This document shows positions 25,818-35,100 of a stretch of DNA of 64,000 nucleotides, one piece after another. Numbering within the stretch: position 1 is the first letter of the stretch; every line of letters starts with the position of its first letter. A program made the position numbers and the translations under genes. A model generated the notes under the pieces. That model was not told where the DNA came from and searched no databases. It saw only the letters and a list, made by a program, of their open reading frames with translations. The DNA comes from Holophagales bacterium (GTDB lineage Bacteria > Acidobacteriota > Thermoanaerobaculia > UBA5066). The stretch covers positions 124,001 through 188,000 of the forward strand of contig JADJVF010000004.1 in the NCBI GenBank assembly GCA_016716705.1, written 5' to 3'.

Positions 25818-27143
25818 GGCCACACCAGCTTCATCCCCGGCCCGCGGAACCAGATTCCCGCGACGGTCAGCACGGCGAAACCCGCCGCGAGGAACACGAA
25901 GAGCGCCTGGGTCGCCTCGAGGCGCGTCGCGCCGAAGCGGGATCGCGAGAAGCCGGAAGCCTGCGACGCACGCGACGAGAAGCGCGGCCGTGGGAAGAAG
26001 GCCCCGGGTCAGGAGAGCCGCGCCCCCCGTCGAGCCACCGGAGTTGCCGAGGAGCGCTGCGTCGGCGAGGACGAGAACCGGCGTCACCACGAGGGCGACG
26101 AGGGCCGCGAGCCGTGCCGTCCGCCGACCGGTTTCCGAGAGGAACCACGCCCCGCGCGGATCCTCCTTCGGGAAGCCGAGCCACGGGAGCGCGACGAGCG
26201 TGCAGGCGCCACACAGCGGCACGACGACGACGGCGAAGAGCGGGTGGAGGTGCACGAGAAGCTCCTGGAAGCCGAGGAAGTACCAGGGCGCCTTCGCCGG
26301 GTTCAGGGAGAGGCCCGGGTTGGCCGCCGGGCCGAGCGGGGCCCGCACGACGGCGGAGAAGAGCGACACCGTGGCGAGGAGGACGAGCGCGACTGCCGCC
26401 TCGCGCCACAGGAGGTGCGGCAGGAAGAGGACCTGTTCGGCCTTCCCCTTCTCGTCGCGGACGGCGTCTGGAGGCACGACGACCCCGCCCGCCTTGCGTA
26501 CCCGCCAGAAATGGAACCCCGCCCCGGCGAAGAGGAGGACCGGGAGCCACTGAGTGTGGAGCGCGTAGTAGTTCACGAGCGTATCCGGGCCGATCTCCTC
26601 GCCCCCGCGCAGGAGGCTCGCGAGCGCCAGCCCCGCGACGGGAACATAGGCCGCCATCCCGGTGACGATCGTGACCGCCCAGAAGGCCAGCTGGTCCCAC
26701 GGAAGGAGGTACCCCGTGAACGCCGACGCCGCAATCGCGCCGAGCAGGACGAGGCCCACGACCCAGTTCAGCTCGCGCCCCTCGAGGAAGCCACCGGTCA
26801 AGAAGACCCGGAGCATGTGCAGGCCGGCGACGAGGACGAGCAGGTTCGCGCTCCAGTGGTGAACCGCCCGGACGAACGCGCCGAAGAGCACCTCGCCCTG
26901 GAGCCGCTCGATCGAGGCGTAGGCGTCGCCCGGCACCGGCGTGTAGCCGAGCATCAGGAGAGAGCCGGTGAGGGCGAGGATCGAGAGGAGGACGAGCGAC
27001 GCCCCCCCGAGGCCGAACGTGTGCGTGAAGCGGATCGTTGCTTCGGGGACGCGTACGGGGCGGAGGTGGAGGACGAAGGTCCCGACGACGGTCCGAGCCC
27101 GCTCGGCATCAGTCGCCGGGGGCGAGAGCGGAGGCGGGGCCAG
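25805..27143 (-). CDS. Cytochrome b of a bc/b6f-like complex (frameshifted)
   Basis: The uninterrupted ORF starts at 26954, but the upstream codons continue the family N-terminus (TFVLHLRPVRVPEATIRF, then THTFGLGGASL), so the true start is further out. CTG at 27143 is the nearest in-frame option; ATG 27184 with another frameshift is an alternative. Haem-ligand helices show VRAVHHWSANLLVLVAGLHM and YYALHTQWLPVLLFAGAGFH. PWYFLGFQELL is the PEWY-type Qo motif. Near 25930 the frame slips; the other frame gives GATRLEATQALFVFLAAGF and ends MKLVWPWNA at 25805. The enzyme oxidises quinol and passes electrons to the Rieske and multihaem proteins. Confidence 0.82.
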
Positions 27144-27228
27144 CCACGGGCCCGGCCCGTTCCTTCGACTTCGGTCCGGCCCATAGCCAGGCGCGCCTGG
27201 CCTGCCGGGACCCCGGGGAAGTCAGCAG

Positions 27229-27471
27229 TCACCGGACGGCGGACCTCTCTGAACTGGCCGGGGAACGTCCCGATTCGGCCTCCCATCGGTCGCGAAGCCG
27301 GGCGTGCTCCTCTATCGATCGGGACCTGTGAACTCCGGGCGGAAAGCGGTGGCCCGAGAGTGCGCGGCCGAGGGTTAACGCCGCGATCACGCGGTCGTCG
27401 AGGGAACCGGCTGGCTCAGGAGGAGAGAACCTGTTCATCTCCTCGATGTTTCGGAACCGGTAGACGGGCAT
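27229..27471 (-). CDS. Small conserved protein (MPVYRF-type), partner of a nucleotidyltransferase
   Basis: 80 residues, ATG preceded by GAGAAGGGA. The pattern is MPVYRFRNIEEMNRF, a Pro-rich middle, then FPPGVHRSRSIEEHARLRD: two copies of a [YH]R[FS]R-[NS]IEE motif. I associate such proteins with small nucleotidyltransferase genes that lie directly upstream, and remnants of one are visible here. Function is unknown; an antitoxin-like role is possible. Confidence 0.55.
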   Translation of the reverse strand: MPVYRFRNIEEMNRFSPPEPAGSLDDRVIAALTLGRALSGHRFPPGVHRSRSIEEHARLRDRWEAESGRSPASSERSAVR

Positions 27472-27842
27472 CAGTCCCTTCTCTCCGAATCCGAACCGGC
27501 GGCGCAGCTCCTCGGCATCTCCGCGATCCCAGGGCGTGGTCGGCCCGGTTCCGCCTGGAGGTCACCCGGGGATTCGAGGATGCTGCGCGAGATGACGCCG
27601 TCGCAAAGGACGCCCTTGGCCTGCAAGACGGCCATCGGTCTCCGAGATCTCCTCGCCACGTTCGAACGCCAGGCCTGGAGCTACCGCGCGAGGATGTCGA
27701 TGTGAAACGGCCCGTCCGGGGGCACATACGCCACCGCCGGATAGTCGCCCAGGAGATCCGCTGCAGTGATCTCGTCAATCGCCGGGTCCGCGAAGACCGA
27801 GTGAAGGGCGACCAGCCTGATTCCGAACGTCGAGTACGTCGC
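27472..27842 (-). pseudogene. Decayed nucleotidyltransferase (AbiEii-like) remnant
   Basis: Pieces of one family are visible in different frames. The first (27842-27681) contains SVFADPAIDEITAADLLGDY, then PAVAYVPPDGPFHIDILAR, and is closed by TAG at 27683-27681. A middle piece shows ISETDG. The last piece (WDRGDAEELRRRFGFGEKG) runs in frame into the following small gene. Several frame changes and an internal stop separate them, and the N-terminal catalytic region is missing beyond about 27842. It looks genuinely decayed rather than hit by one sequencing error. Confidence 0.5.
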
Positions 27843-27918
27843 CTACCGCGAGACCGACGGACGTCCCGCGCCCGACGACGACCTGATCGCGCGCCTGACC
27901 CTCTCCGTCCAGTTCTGA
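27805..27918 (+). pseudogene. Possible C-terminal remnant of an outer-membrane protein
   Basis: 37 codons open after a TGA: SLIPNVEYVAYRETDG, then PDDDLIARLTLSVQF ending in Phe and a stop. The alternation and terminal Phe resemble the last strands of a porin-like barrel. It overlaps the broken end of the nucleotidyltransferase remnant on the other strand. Weak evidence. Confidence 0.3.
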
Positions 27919-27953
27919 CCGGACAGGGTTCGCGGATCCCCACCGGGGCCGGT

Positions 27954-28658
27954 TCAGCCCTCCCGGTTTCGCCCCGCGAGCTTCTCGAGCGCCCTTTTCG
28001 ACCCGAAGACGATGAGCGTGTCGCCCCGCTCGACAGGCGTCACGGGCGAGGGGATCCCGAGGATCCTCTCGACCATCCGCGTGCCGAGACCGAGAATCCG
28101 GGTCTCCGGAACGATTCGGCGGATCGTCACGAGCGTCACGCCGAAATCGGTCGAAAAGTCGATCTCCCCGACCTTCTTCCCGAGCAGCTCCTCCGGCACG
28201 CCGACCTCGCCGACGGCGAAGTCGGCCGAGAGGGCGAAGGAGTCGTAGAGCCCCTCGACCATGAGGCTCCCCGAGAGCCTCGCGACCGTCTCGGTGACCG
28301 GGAGGACGACCTCGTCGACGCCCAGAGCCCCGAGGATCTTCTCGTGACGGGCGGTCATCGCCCGGACGATGAGTCGCTTCACCCCGATCTGCTTCAGGAC
28401 GGAGACGGTCAGGAGGGCGGTCTCGAAGTGGGAGCCGAAGCTCACGACGACGGCGTCCATCTCGGAGATCCTCTGCTCTCCGAGCGCCCTCTCGTCGGTC
28501 GCGTCGAGGCGCACCGTGTGGGTGACGAGCTCGCGGACGTCGTCGACCGCCTCCTCGCGCTCGTCGATCGCGAGGACTTCCGCTCCCCGCCGGGTCAGCT
28601 CGATGGCGAGCTGGGAACCGAAGTTGCCGAGGCCGATGACGGCGAACTGTCGCGACAT
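27954..28658 (-). CDS. TrkA/KtrA-type potassium channel regulatory subunit
   Basis: 234 residues. An RCK N domain opens with the dinucleotide-binding GLGNFGSQLAIEL and an acidic strand end (VLAIDEREEAV). An RCK C domain occupies the last ~85 residues (KVGEIDFSTDFGVTLVTIRR ... VERGDTLIVFG). It gates the K+ pore in response to nucleotides. It lies four bases downstream of the pore gene, the usual Trk/Ktr pairing. Confidence 0.9.
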   Translation of the reverse strand: MSRQFAVIGLGNFGSQLAIELTRRGAEVLAIDEREEAVDDVRELVTHTVRLDATDERALGEQRISEMDAVVVSFGSHFETALLTVSVLKQIGVKRLIVRAMTARHEKILGALGVDEVVLPVTETVARLSGSLMVEGLYDSFALSADFAVGEVGVPEELLGKKVGEIDFSTDFGVTLVTIRRIVPETRILGLGTRMVERILGIPSPVTPVERGDTLIVFGSKRALEKLAGRNREG

Positions 28659-28662
28659 GGCC

Positions 28663-30464
28663 CTACGTTACCAGCACGTCTTCACGGGCGTACTCGTGCC
28701 GCGCGGTCCGCCGGCGGGGAGTCACGGCCAGGACGCAGCCGAGGAGGCCGACGCGCCCGGCGAGCATGAGACCCGACAGGAGGAGCTTGGACGACGTCCC
28801 GAGCGAAGGCGTGATGCCGGTCGACAGCCCGACCGTCGAAAGCGCCGAGACGGCCTCGAAGGCGAGGTCGAAAGCCGGCTTCTTCTCGAACGCGAGGAGG
28901 CCGAGGATCGAGACCGAGAGCAGGGAGACGGAGATGATGACGGTGGCGAAGGCCCGCTGGATGGACGCCTCGCCGAGGCGGTGCCGGAAGAGCTCGACCC
29001 GCCCCTTCCCCCCCGCGATCGAAAGGACGGTGAGGAGGGCCACGGCGACCGTCGTCGTCTTCACACCGCCCGCGGTCGAGGCGGGCGACCCGCCGATCCA
29101 CATGAGGAGGAGGATGAGGAAGAGGGCGGCCGGGGCCAGCCCGGCGATGTCGATGGTGTTGAAGCCGGCCGTCCTCGCCGACACCGAGTGGAAGAGCGCC
29201 GACAGGAGCCGCTCCCCCCACGTCTCGCCGAGGACCCCGCCCGCCGGGTCCAGGAGGAGGAGCCCTGCCGTCCCGAGGACGAGGAGGATGCCCGTGACGG
29301 TGAGGACCATCTCGACGTGCAGGCCTGCCCGGCGCTGCCGCCGCGCCAGAAGCCCTCCGATCGCGGCGAGGACGGGAAAGCCGAGCCCGCCGACCACGAT
29401 GAGGACCATGATCGTCGACTGGACGACGACGTTCTCCCCCAGCCCGGGCGCCGCGAGGTTCATGCCGTGGAGCGCGAAGCCGGCGTTGCAGAAGGCCGAG
29501 ACGCTGTGGAAGACGGCCGAGAAGAGGCGCCCCCCTCGGGGACCAGGCTCTCCGGCAGGTGCCGGTAGAGGATGGCGGCGCCCGCCGCCTCGAAGCCGAA
29601 GGTGACGAGCGCGATCTGCGCGAGCGTCGCGCGGGCGCGGCCCAGGCTCTGCTCGCCGACGAGGGACTGAAGGCTCGCGTACTGCCGGAGCGTCCCCCCC
29701 GTGAAGGCGAAGGCGAAGAACGTCGTGAGCGTCATGATCCCGAGGCCGCCCGCCTGGATGAGGGCGAGGAGGATCGCGTGCCCGAACGGCGTGAAGGCGG
29801 TCCGCGTGTCGACGACCGTCAGCCCGGTCACAGAGGCGGCGCTCGCCGCGGTGAACAGGGCGTCCACCGTCGTGAGCCCGCCGCCGGTGGTCGCGCGCGG
29901 GAGGAGGAGCAGGCCGGTCCCGGCGCCGATCAGAAGGAGGAAGCTCGCGAGGATGACGAGGTGGGGCTGGACGACCTGTCCGACGAACCTCCGGCTGTCT
30001 CTGAGGGCCCCGAGAAGAAGCGAGACGACGAGGAAGGCCTCCGTGGCGACGAGCCAGGCGCCGGCGAAGTCCTCCGGGTCGAGGCCGAAAAGGAGCACGG
30101 GCGACGCGAATCCGCCGCGACGACCGAGGAAGCCGAGCAGGACGACGACCCAGACGAGGACGTCGAGCCGGTGGGAGTTGAGGAACGCGCGGCGGTCGTC
30201 CTCGTGAGGAGGCGAAGGAGGCCCAGGGCGACGAAGGTGCCGAGCACGAGCTCCAGGAGCAGACGGACGAACCCCGCCATCTCGGGCTCCAGGACGAAAC
30301 CGTGCTCGAGGACGAGGGCGCCGACGGCGAGGAGGGCGAGGAGGCGGAGCGCGATGGCGACGGCCCCGTCGAACGCCGCTGCGCAGCCCGTGCCGCGCTT
30401 TCGGCCGCGCCAGGTCCCGCACGTGGAGCTTCGTCAGCGATCGGAAGAACCGCCGTTCGGCCAT
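28663..30464 (-). CDS. TrkH/KtrB-type potassium uptake pore (three frameshifts)
   Basis: The ATG at 30464 begins MAERRFFRSLTKLHVRDL. The frame changes near 30395, giving an N-terminal membrane segment (AAAFDGAVAIALRLLALLAV). It changes back near 30207 (into RRAFLNSHRLDVLVWVVVLL) and again near 29535, where one missing G in GAGGGGGG would give EGGRLFSAVFHSVSAF. Selectivity-filter-like loops are visible (SAASVTGLTVVDT, SARTAGFNTIDI, SALSTVGLSTGI). Together these form a normal-length K+ uptake pore. All breaks are single-base. Confidence 0.8.
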
Positions 30465-30512
30465 CGCGTCGAGTCTACGGGGACACACGCTCGGAACGTA
30501 TAGTCCGAACGC

Positions 30513-31553
30513 ATGCCGCGCCCCTTCGGGACAGACAGACTCGAGGAGCTGCCGGACGGGACCGTACGGCTCGTCTGCCGTCGCCCGAAGGCGTGGACTC
30601 CCGCAAGAACGCGGAGCGCGGCACGCCCCTCCACCCCGGGACCGCGGTCCGCTGGGAGGACGATCTCTGGGAGGTCGTCGCGGCCGCGGACCTCCCGGAG
30701 GGCGGGGCGCGCTACGACCTGGCTCGCTGGGACGACCAGCACGCGATCCGGGTCCTGCTCCCGTACGACGAGACGAGCGAAGCCGAGCGCTCGGCCGACG
30801 CCCGTGACGTCGGCCGTCGCCGCGCGGCAGGATGGCTGACCCTTCTCCTCGCTCCCGTCTCGGGCCTCCTCCCCGGGCGAGTCCAGGAACGACTCGAGGT
30901 CGAGCTGGGAATTCGCGCGACGACGCTCACGGTCGCGTCGGTCTTCGTTCCGCTGGCCGCCGGGACCTACGCGCTCCTGATGACGCTGGCGGCCGGCTTC
31001 GGTGCCGGGTACAGGCTCGAGGGACCGCCCTCGAGCCGCTCTTCCGCTCCTGGTCTACTTCCTGCCGGAGTCGCTCCTGCGCCTCGGCATCGCGCTGGCT
31101 CAGGATCGGCCCGTCGGGTCGCTTCTCGGCCTCCCGCTCTACCCTCTCGCGCGAGCCATCGGGTTCGTCGGACCGTCCCCCGAGTCCCCCGAGTCGGGAT
31201 CGCCGTCCGAGGCTCGCCGCCTCGAGGACCGCTATGCGATGCTCGAGCCGCTCCTGGCGTTCCTCCCGGTGGAGGACCAGGGGCGCCTTCGGGAACGGCG
31301 GGGCTTCGAGCCCGTCACCTGGGGGAAGCGGACGGCCTGGCTTCTTCTCGTCTATCCGGGCTTCACGGCCCCGGCCCAGCTGGCTAGCCTCGTGACCCGG
31401 GGCGGGGGCCTTCTCGCCGTCCTGGTCCTCCTCGGCACGCTCTTCCTGGCGGTGGAGCAGATATGGCGGCTTCGGCTCCTCGGGCGGGGCGAGCCGGCCC
31501 CGAGCGTCCTCGGGCACGCGGTGTGTCCCTTCGCGGCCCCCCTCCTGCGCTGA
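30513..31553 (+). CDS. Uncharacterised membrane protein (two compensating frameshifts)
   Basis: Starts MPRPFGTDRLEELPDGTVRL. Near 30590 the coding frame moves to one containing VRWEDDLWEVVAAADLPEGG and a hydrophobic pair (LTLLLAPVSGLLPG, LTVASVFVPLAAGTYALLM). Near 31042 it returns to LPLLVYFLPESLLRLGIALA and continues to the stop, with another helix near the C-terminus (GLLAVLVLLGTLFLAVEQIW). A GTG at 30593 could be an alternative start. No family is recognised. It may lie upstream of the decarboxylase as part of the same transcript. Confidence 0.5.
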
Positions 31554-31582
31554 TCGCCCGCCCGAAATAGACTCTCGCCAAC

Positions 31583-33042
31583 ATGAACGGAGACTTTCCT
31601 CCCGACATCCTCCGGGCCTGGGGCGGCGCCGCCGTCGAGCGCCTCGCCCGCTACTTCGAGACGATCGAGAGCCGGCCCGTCCTGGCCCGGACGAAGCCGG
31701 GCGAGCTCCTGGCGCAGTTCCCGCCCGAGGCCCCCGAAGAGCCCGAGCCGTGGGAGGCGATCGAGCGCGACCTCGACCTCCTCGTCGAGCCGAACCTGAC
31801 GCACTGGCAGCACCCCGGCTTCATGGCCTATTTCGCCACGAACGGCTCGGTCCCCGGCATCGTCGGCGAGACGCTCGCCGCCGGCTACAACCAGGTCGGA
31901 ATCCTCTGGCGCACCTCCCCCGCCTCGAACGAGATGGAGCAGGCGATGGTGCGCTGGCTCGCGAACTTCGTCGGGCTCCCGGCCGAGTTCGACGGCCAGC
32001 TCGCCGACACCGGCGTCCGCGGCCTCGCTCATCGCCCTCGCCGCCGCGCGCGAGCAGGCCTTTCCCGACGTGCGAAAGACGGGTCTCTCGGGCCTGCCGC
32101 CTGCGGTCGTCTACTGCTCGGAGCTCGCCCACTCCTCGATCGACAAGGCGTGCGTCGTCCTCGGCCTCGGGATCTCGGGCCTCCGCAAGATCCCGACGGA
32201 CGCGGAGCACCGGATGGACGTCGCGGCGCTCGAAGCGGCGATCGCCGCGGACCGCGCGGCGGGCCGCCGGCCGATCGCGGTCGTCGGCACCGCCGGGACG
32301 ACGGCCGTCACGTCGGTCGACCCGCTCCCCGGAGATCGCCGCCCTCTGCCGCCGCGAGGGACTCTGGATGCACGTCGACGCCGCCTACGCCGGCGCGGCG
32401 GCGAGCCTCCCCGAGAAGCGGCCCCTCTTCGCCGGGTGGGAGGAGGCCGACTCGATCGTCTGGAACCCCCACAAGTGGCTCTTCCTCCCGCTCGAGTGCA
32501 CCGGCCTCTTCTTCCGGAAGATGGACCGCGTGAGGCGTGCCTTCTCCGTCGTCCCGACCTACCTGGAGACGCCCGAGGGGAGCGCCGGGGTGCGCGAGTA
32601 CATGGACTACGGGATCCAGCTCGGCCGCCGCTTCCGGGCGCTGAAGGCGTGGATCATGCTGCGGACCTTCGGCGCCAGGGGGCTGCGCGAGCGTCTCCGG
32701 AGCCACATCGACCTCGCCCGGCTCCTCGAAGCGGACCTGCGGCGCGAGCCGGACGTCGAGATCCTCGCCCCGGTCCTCTTTTCCGTCGTCGTCTTCCGCT
32801 TCGCCCCCGCCGGGCTCTCCGAGCCGGAGCGCGACGCCCTGAACCAGCGGATCCTCGAGGAGGTCAACCGGGAGGGGCGATTCTTCATCTCCCACGGGGT
32901 CGTGAAGGGCCGCTACGCCCTCCACGCCGCAATAGGAAGCCTCAGGACCGAGGAGCGTCACGTCGCCGGCCTACTCGAGTCCCTTCGTCTCGCCCGGGCT
33001 GCAGCTGAACTTGCTGAAACTGCGAAGACCCTGAACCCGTAA
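31583..33042 (+). CDS. PLP-dependent group II amino acid decarboxylase (two frameshifts)
   Basis: Related to aromatic-L-amino-acid and glutamate decarboxylases. The N-terminal part has LTHWQHPGFMAYFATN and QVGILWRTSPASNEMEQ. Near 32015 one extra G displaces the frame; removing it gives DTGSAASLIALAAAREQ, the cofactor phosphate-binding region. Near 32325 one extra C displaces it again (PLPEIAALCRREG). DAAYAGAAA and the PLP-lysine motif NPHKWLFLP follow, then a normal C-terminus with LHAAIGSLRTEE. After correction it is about 485 residues. It decarboxylates an L-amino acid; the substrate cannot be read from the sequence. Confidence 0.85.
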
Positions 33043-33125
33043 TCTGATCAGAACGCCGGGGGGAGGGTTGCGTCGACCGCTGGGAACCGTGGGTCGAGGC
33101 ATGTAAACCCCCTCGGGAGAGCGAG

Positions 33126-34340
33126 ATGAGCCTCATCGAACCGACCAATCGCACCGCGGACCTCTCCGCCCTGAAGATCCGGCGGGACTCCCGCCCCGAT
33201 CGCGGGCGCTGGGTCCTCCCCACCGTCGCGACGGGAATCGTCGTCCTCGTCGGCGCCGCCCTGGCCTGGAGCCGGGCCACCGGCGCCACGTTCCGCGCCC
33301 CCGAGGTCTCCGTGACCCGCGTCGCCCTCGTGACGCCGACCCAGGCCTCGACCGTCCTCACCGCCTCGGGCTACATCGTCGCGAGGAGCAAGGCCGAGAT
33401 CTCCCCGAAGTCGGTCGGGCGCGTCGCCTGGCTGAACCTCGAGGAGGGCCAGAAGGTGAGGAAGGGCGAGCTCGTCGCCCGCCTCGAGTCGCAGGAGCTG
33501 GAGGCGCAGCGCAAGCAGTACGCCGCCTCGCGCGAGCAGGCGCTCGCCGAGCTCGTCAACGCCCGCCTCGAAAGGCAGCGCGCCGCCACCCTCCTCAAGG
33601 ACCTCGTCGGGAGCCAGCAGGCCTTCGACGCCGCGGACTCGCGCGTCAAGGCGCTCGAAGCCGGGGTCGCTTCGATCGAAGCCCAGGTGCGCTACGTCGA
33701 GGAGCTGATCAAGAACTCCGAGATCTACGCCCCGATCGACGGCGTCGTCACGGTGAAGAAGGCATTCGTCGGCGAGACGGTCGCCCCGCAGGGCTTCGGC
33801 GGCGCCGGCTCGGCGGGGGCCACGTTCGCCGTCATCGTCGACCTCGGCTCGCTCGAGATGGAGGCCGACATCAACGAGCAGAACCTCGGGCGCCTCGCCA
33901 TCGGGCAGCCGGCCGAGGTGGCGCTCGACGCGTACCCCGACAAGCCCTACAAGGCGCGCCTCCGGCAGATCGTCCCGACGGCCGACCGGCAGAAGGGCTC
34001 GGTGAAGGTCAAGATCGAGATCCTCGACCGGGACGCCCGGATCCTCCCCGAGATGTCGTGCCGGGTCGTCTTCCTGAACCCGGAGGCGAAGGTGGACACG
34101 GAGGCGAAGCCGAAGGTGATGGTCCCGTCGGCGTCCGTCGTCGAAGTGGGCGGGAAGAAGGGCGTCCTCCTCGTGAAGGACGGAGTGGCCGTCTTCCGCT
34201 CGCTCCAGCTCGGAGCGGAGGCCGGCAGCCAGGTGGAGATCGCATCGGGCGTCGCGGGGGGCGAGGAGATCGTCGCCGAGGCGGCCGGGTCGAAGACGAA
34301 ATGGCGGGCGGAGCAGAAGGTCCGCGTGAAGAAGGACTGA
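33126..34340 (+). CDS. HlyD/MacA-type periplasmic adaptor
   Basis: 404 residues. One N-terminal anchor helix (about 29-48) is followed by a beta-barrel/lipoyl half (SGYIVARSKAEISPKSVGRV, LNLEEGQKVRKGELVARL). An alpha-hairpin coiled coil lies at about 115-195, then the second lipoyl half (IYAPIDGVVTVKKAFVGETV) and a membrane-proximal domain. This is the membrane-fusion partner of a MacB/FtsX-type ABC exporter, encoded immediately downstream. Spacing to the next gene is 10 bases. Confidence 0.88.
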   Translation: MSLIEPTNRTADLSALKIRRDSRPDRGRWVLPTVATGIVVLVGAALAWSRATGATFRAPEVSVTRVALVTPTQASTVLTASGYIVARSKAEISPKSVGRVAWLNLEEGQKVRKGELVARLESQELEAQRKQYAASREQALAELVNARLERQRAATLLKDLVGSQQAFDAADSRVKALEAGVASIEAQVRYVEELIKNSEIYAPIDGVVTVKKAFVGETVAPQGFGGAGSAGATFAVIVDLGSLEMEADINEQNLGRLAIGQPAEVALDAYPDKPYKARLRQIVPTADRQKGSVKVKIEILDRDARILPEMSCRVVFLNPEAKVDTEAKPKVMVPSASVVEVGGKKGVLLVKDGVAVFRSLQLGAEAGSQVEIASGVAGGEEIVAEAAGSKTKWRAEQKVRVKKD

Positions 34341-34350
34341 CGAGGAACAG

Positions 34351-35097
34351 ATGGCCGAACCCCTGATCCGGATCGAGAACGTCGTCAAGCAGTACACCCG
34401 CGACACGCAGGTCCTCACCGTCCTCGACGGCCTGTCGCTCGAGGTCGACAAGGGCGAATTCGTCGCCCTGATGGGCCCGTCGGGGTCAGGGAAAACGACC
34501 CTCCTGAACCTGATCGCCGGAATAGACCGCCCGACGAGCGGCCGCATCCTCGTCGGCGCCGACGAGGTCTCCTCGATGAGCGAGGGGGCCCTCGCGAAGT
34601 GGCGGAGCGAGAACGTCGGCTTCATCTTCCAGCTCTACAACCTCGTGCCGGTCCTGACCGCGTTCGAGAACGTCGAGCTGCCGCTCCTCCTCACGCGCCT
34701 CTCGAAAGCGGAACGGAAGAAGCAGGCCGAGACGGCCCTCGCCGTCGTCGCCCTCTCCGACCGCCTCGACCACTACCCGCGGCAGCTCTCGGGCGGGCAG
34801 GAGCAGCGCGTCGCCATCGCGCGCGCCATCGCGACCGACCCGGCGCTCCTCGTCGCCGACGAGCCGACGGGCGACCTCGACTCGAAGTCGGGCGAGGAGA
34901 TCCTCGTCCTCCTCGAGCGGCTCCACAGCGAGTTCGGCAAGACGATCGTCATGGTGACCCACGACCCGAAGGCCGCCGCCCGGGCCCACCGCCTCGTCCA
35001 CCTCGACAAGGGCGTCCTGAAGGAGGACGTGCGCGCCAAGGGCGAGAAGGGCGAGATCGGCGTCGCGGCCGCCGCGGCGATCGCAGCCGGCAAGTAG
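34351..35097 (+). CDS. ABC transporter ATPase, LolD/MacB type
   Basis: 248 residues. Walker A GPSGSGKTTLLN, Q-loop FIFQLYNLVP, signature LSGGQEQRVAIARA, Walker B LLVADEPTGDLD and the switch histidine in VMVTHD are all intact. The FIFQ and DEPTGDLDS sequences are typical of LolD/MacB-class ATPases that drive mechanotransmission permeases. The C-terminus has a short Ala-rich tail. A permease gene begins three bases downstream. Confidence 0.92.
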   Translation: MAEPLIRIENVVKQYTRDTQVLTVLDGLSLEVDKGEFVALMGPSGSGKTTLLNLIAGIDRPTSGRILVGADEVSSMSEGALAKWRSENVGFIFQLYNLVPVLTAFENVELPLLLTRLSKAERKKQAETALAVVALSDRLDHYPRQLSGGQEQRVAIARAIATDPALLVADEPTGDLDSKSGEEILVLLERLHSEFGKTIVMVTHDPKAAARAHRLVHLDKGVLKEDVRAKGEKGEIGVAAAAAIAAGK

Positions 35098-35100
35098 GCC

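Noticed and set aside
25311..26954. Cytochrome b-Rieske fusion protein
   Set aside because: The normal cytochrome b terminus is present in another frame and the Rieske gene has its own GTG start; explained by one indel.
24612..28769. 1385-codon open frame on the plus strand
   Set aside because: It lies opposite the octahaem cytochrome, bc and TrkA genes. Its translation is dominated by Arg, Gly, Glu and Asp without domain motifs, a normal side effect of high GC.
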